Source: Roseiarcus sp963782255 (lineage in GTDB: Bacteria; Pseudomonadota; Alphaproteobacteria; Rhizobiales; Beijerinckiaceae). Taken from it: 64,000 nucleotides of DNA. The notes beneath the pieces are model-generated. The model was not told the origin of the DNA. It saw only the letters and a list, made by a program, of their open reading frames with translations, and did no database searches. Position numbers and translations under genes: made by a program. The DNA is taken from NCBI GenBank assembly GCA_963782255.1, contig CAWAIS010000001.1:3968001-4032000 (forward strand), given 5' to 3'. Below, piece by piece: positions 62,171 to 64,000 of this stretch (its first letter is position 1; every line of letters begins with the position of its first letter).

Positions 62171-64000
62171 GGCACTCAACTTCCTCCAATTGACCGCAGT
62201 AACGCTGCAAAGGAGGCCTGCGTCGGCGCTGGTGGCCTGGAACCGCCACCGCTCCGCAGCCTACTGATGCTTGCAGGTTTGACGCATCGCGAACTTCTTA
62301 TGCGTCCGATCTCCGCGCTTGCGGGCCCATTGACGCTGCGCGTGACGCACGCCGTCGATAACAGCTTAATTCCGAAGCCCGCGCTCGGCCCGCGGCTCGC
62401 TCTCACCCGGCGAGTATTCAGTGGCGGCACCCCGGCTGGAAAAGGCGCGCCGGACCCGGGAACCATTGCCAGCGCGCCGGTCGGGGGCTCTGAAGTTCCA
62501 GATGCGAGTTTGGACGGAGAGTCGCCTGCCGACTTCCTGAACAGCACGCAAATCTCCGATTGGGGATTCGGCAGCACACAGGAGGGTGCAACCAGCGTCT
62601 TGTTTGGGGGCGATATATATTTCGATCCGGCCAGCACGAGCGGCCTGATCATCGAGGCGCACTGCGCAGCAGCGTTCGGCGAAGCGCTAGACCCCGAAAC
62701 AGGGAGAACACAGGACCAGCGTTTGGCGAATGACTGGAAAGGGATTGAGCCAGAAGCGACTAAGCCGTTCGGCTTTAAAATAGACAGTGATCGTCGCGTC
62801 GATTTCGAGCGGAAGAACGTGGTTGTGCTAAAGCTGGACGGATTGCCCTTGCCGGTGGATGGGCGCGCTGGCATTCGATCTTATTCGCTGGAATCGCTGA
62901 TGGCCGGCGCCTGGGGCGCCGAACGCCAATTCGGAGATGCGCTTCGCGCCGCGCTGCCGGCCGCGTTCACTGGAACGGGAGCGCGGCGCCTTTGGCTCCG
63001 AGCCGTCCCGATAAATCGTCACGCCGGCTTGCTCCCTCCCCCGCCTACGGAAGCGTCGGCACTTCCTAAAGTTGGAATTAACCGCAGCGTAACGAAAAAA
63101 TACTGCAGCACGGAATTCAAACGAAAAAGAAATTGAAGAGTGGAATCCACTTCCGCCGTTTGATCTGTGGTTGCCTGCCACTACACGCCCGTCACCGCCA
63201 ACGATCGATCACGTCAGTGTCGCGCTATCGCGGAGGCAGTTGCCTTTATTGACTGGCGTAAACGGGGCGTTCACGGTCGGTATTGAACAAACAAGCGTTC
63301 CTGACGATCTGGCAAGCACGTCCTTTTCTGAGTTCGGGTGAGGGCGAGATGATCGCGCTCGTGCTTTGGCCGCCGGGGCTTTTTGCACGCGGCGTCGACA
63401 GTAACGAAAAAGGGAAAGGCTTTTTTCCCCCCTGATCCAATCACAACCGAAGGCCCAGAATTTTTTGACGAGGATTTGGGCCCGGGCGGCTCGTACGTGT
63501 CCCGTTGGGGCGCAGACCCTCTTACGGGGGTAGTGTGCCGGCAGACAAATTTCCGACCGGCCCATTAATTGATTCGTCGCACTTGTCATATCAGAAGACG
63601 GCCTGCGCGTTCCGCGGGCCTTCATGCCGATTCCGGTTACCGGCGAAGATTGGGCCTCGACAGAAGCAACTGGCGAAAAGGATTTAGGGGGCCCATCGAA
63701 CGCTGCAGCCAATTCCTCGGATAAGACCCCAAACGCCTATCTTTCTGTCGCGCTTCAGGCATTCGAACCTCGGTTCGATCCGATGGTGGAACTCTGGTAC
63801 TTCGATGTTGCGCTGAGAACCGGACCGTTGGCGTTTCCCCGAGTCAGATTGGGACTAGTCCGCTATCAACCCAATGCGCGAGAAGATGACGTGCCACCTG
63901 AAGGTTCGGAGCCCGTTCGTCTCCGCGTCTCGACACCTGTCACTGAATGGGTGAAGCCCCTGCCCGGGCGCAGGGCGACCGCAACTTGTCAACCGCGCGC
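62171..64000 (+). pseudogene. C-terminal part of the large broken gene, several frameshifts, runs off the right edge
   Basis: Read across frames it gives a continuous protein: LPPIDRSNAAKEACVGAGGL, MLAGLTHRELLMRPISALAG, YFDPASTSGLIIEAHCAAAF, RKNVVVLKLDGLPLPVDGRA, ARRLWLRAVPINRHAGLLPP, then EEWNPLPPFDLWLPATTRPS, GEMIALVLWPPGLFARGVDS, EFFDEDLGPGGSYVSRWGAD, RAFMPIPVTGEDWASTEATG and FPRVRLGLVRYQPNAREDDV. Frame changes are needed near 63120, 63305, 63430 (C6 run), 63522 (G5 run) and 63600. It is still open at base 64000. The family is unknown to me; length and repeated beta segments suggest a large structural or surface protein. Confidence 0.6.

Overview
The window is high-GC alphaproteobacterial DNA, most likely order Hyphomicrobiales (Rhizobiales). 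The evidence is the rsfS-rlmH-M23-S41 gene order, an RcdA/DUF1465 protein, a DUF1499 protein, a complete gatC-gatA-gatB set, a pyrC-plsY-dprA operon and an Entner-Doudoroff edd gene. A methylotroph/methanotroph family is possible, but nothing here proves it.

Layout. 1-4823: an efflux adaptor (partial at the left edge) with its TetR regulator and a perfect operator palindrome, then a two-gene unit of a frameshifted flavoprotein and an ATP-grasp ligase. 4972-9416: a dispersed repeat of about 220 bp, split by an integrase-plus-IS91-type element that is itself split by an IS110-type element. 9532-25639: core chromosome (rsfS, rlmH, a degenerate M23 factor, two tandem S41 proteases, rcdA, thiE, edd, DUF1499, metallo-hydrolase, bioY, thioesterase, CBS protein, rpsD, solute-binding protein). 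25742-39574: an accessory island. It opens with a glycosyltransferase cut by a 3.6-kb IS1595-type transposon with cargo genes. A five-gene operon around a RecD-like helicase follows. Then come a truncated Cas1-like gene, a mosaic of short repeats, a second IS1595 element, a 90-bp minisatellite and the second copy of the dispersed repeat. 39782-53207: core chromosome again (DUF1254 protein, membrane protein, heme-degrading-type monooxygenase, tRNA-Ser, GST, histone-like protein, gatCAB, ruvX, dprA, plsY, pyrC, tRNA-Arg). 53208-64000: a graveyard of gene fragments and nested insertion sequences (two IS630, IS5, IS110, IS481), lying in what looks like one large broken gene.

Precise element ends could be read for many insertions, with flanking duplications: 9-bp CAAATGTTG for the IS91-like element, TA for both IS630 elements, TCA for IS5, CTCGAG for IS481. 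In several cases removing the element restores a reading frame. The most unusual part is the 30.5-39.6 kb island: a CRISPR-less Cas1-like remnant diverging from a RecD-like helicase operon, next to a repeat mosaic and a minisatellite. Many frameshifts fall in short C/G/A runs, so either this DNA is decaying or the assembly carries indel errors; the housekeeping genes are nearly all intact.
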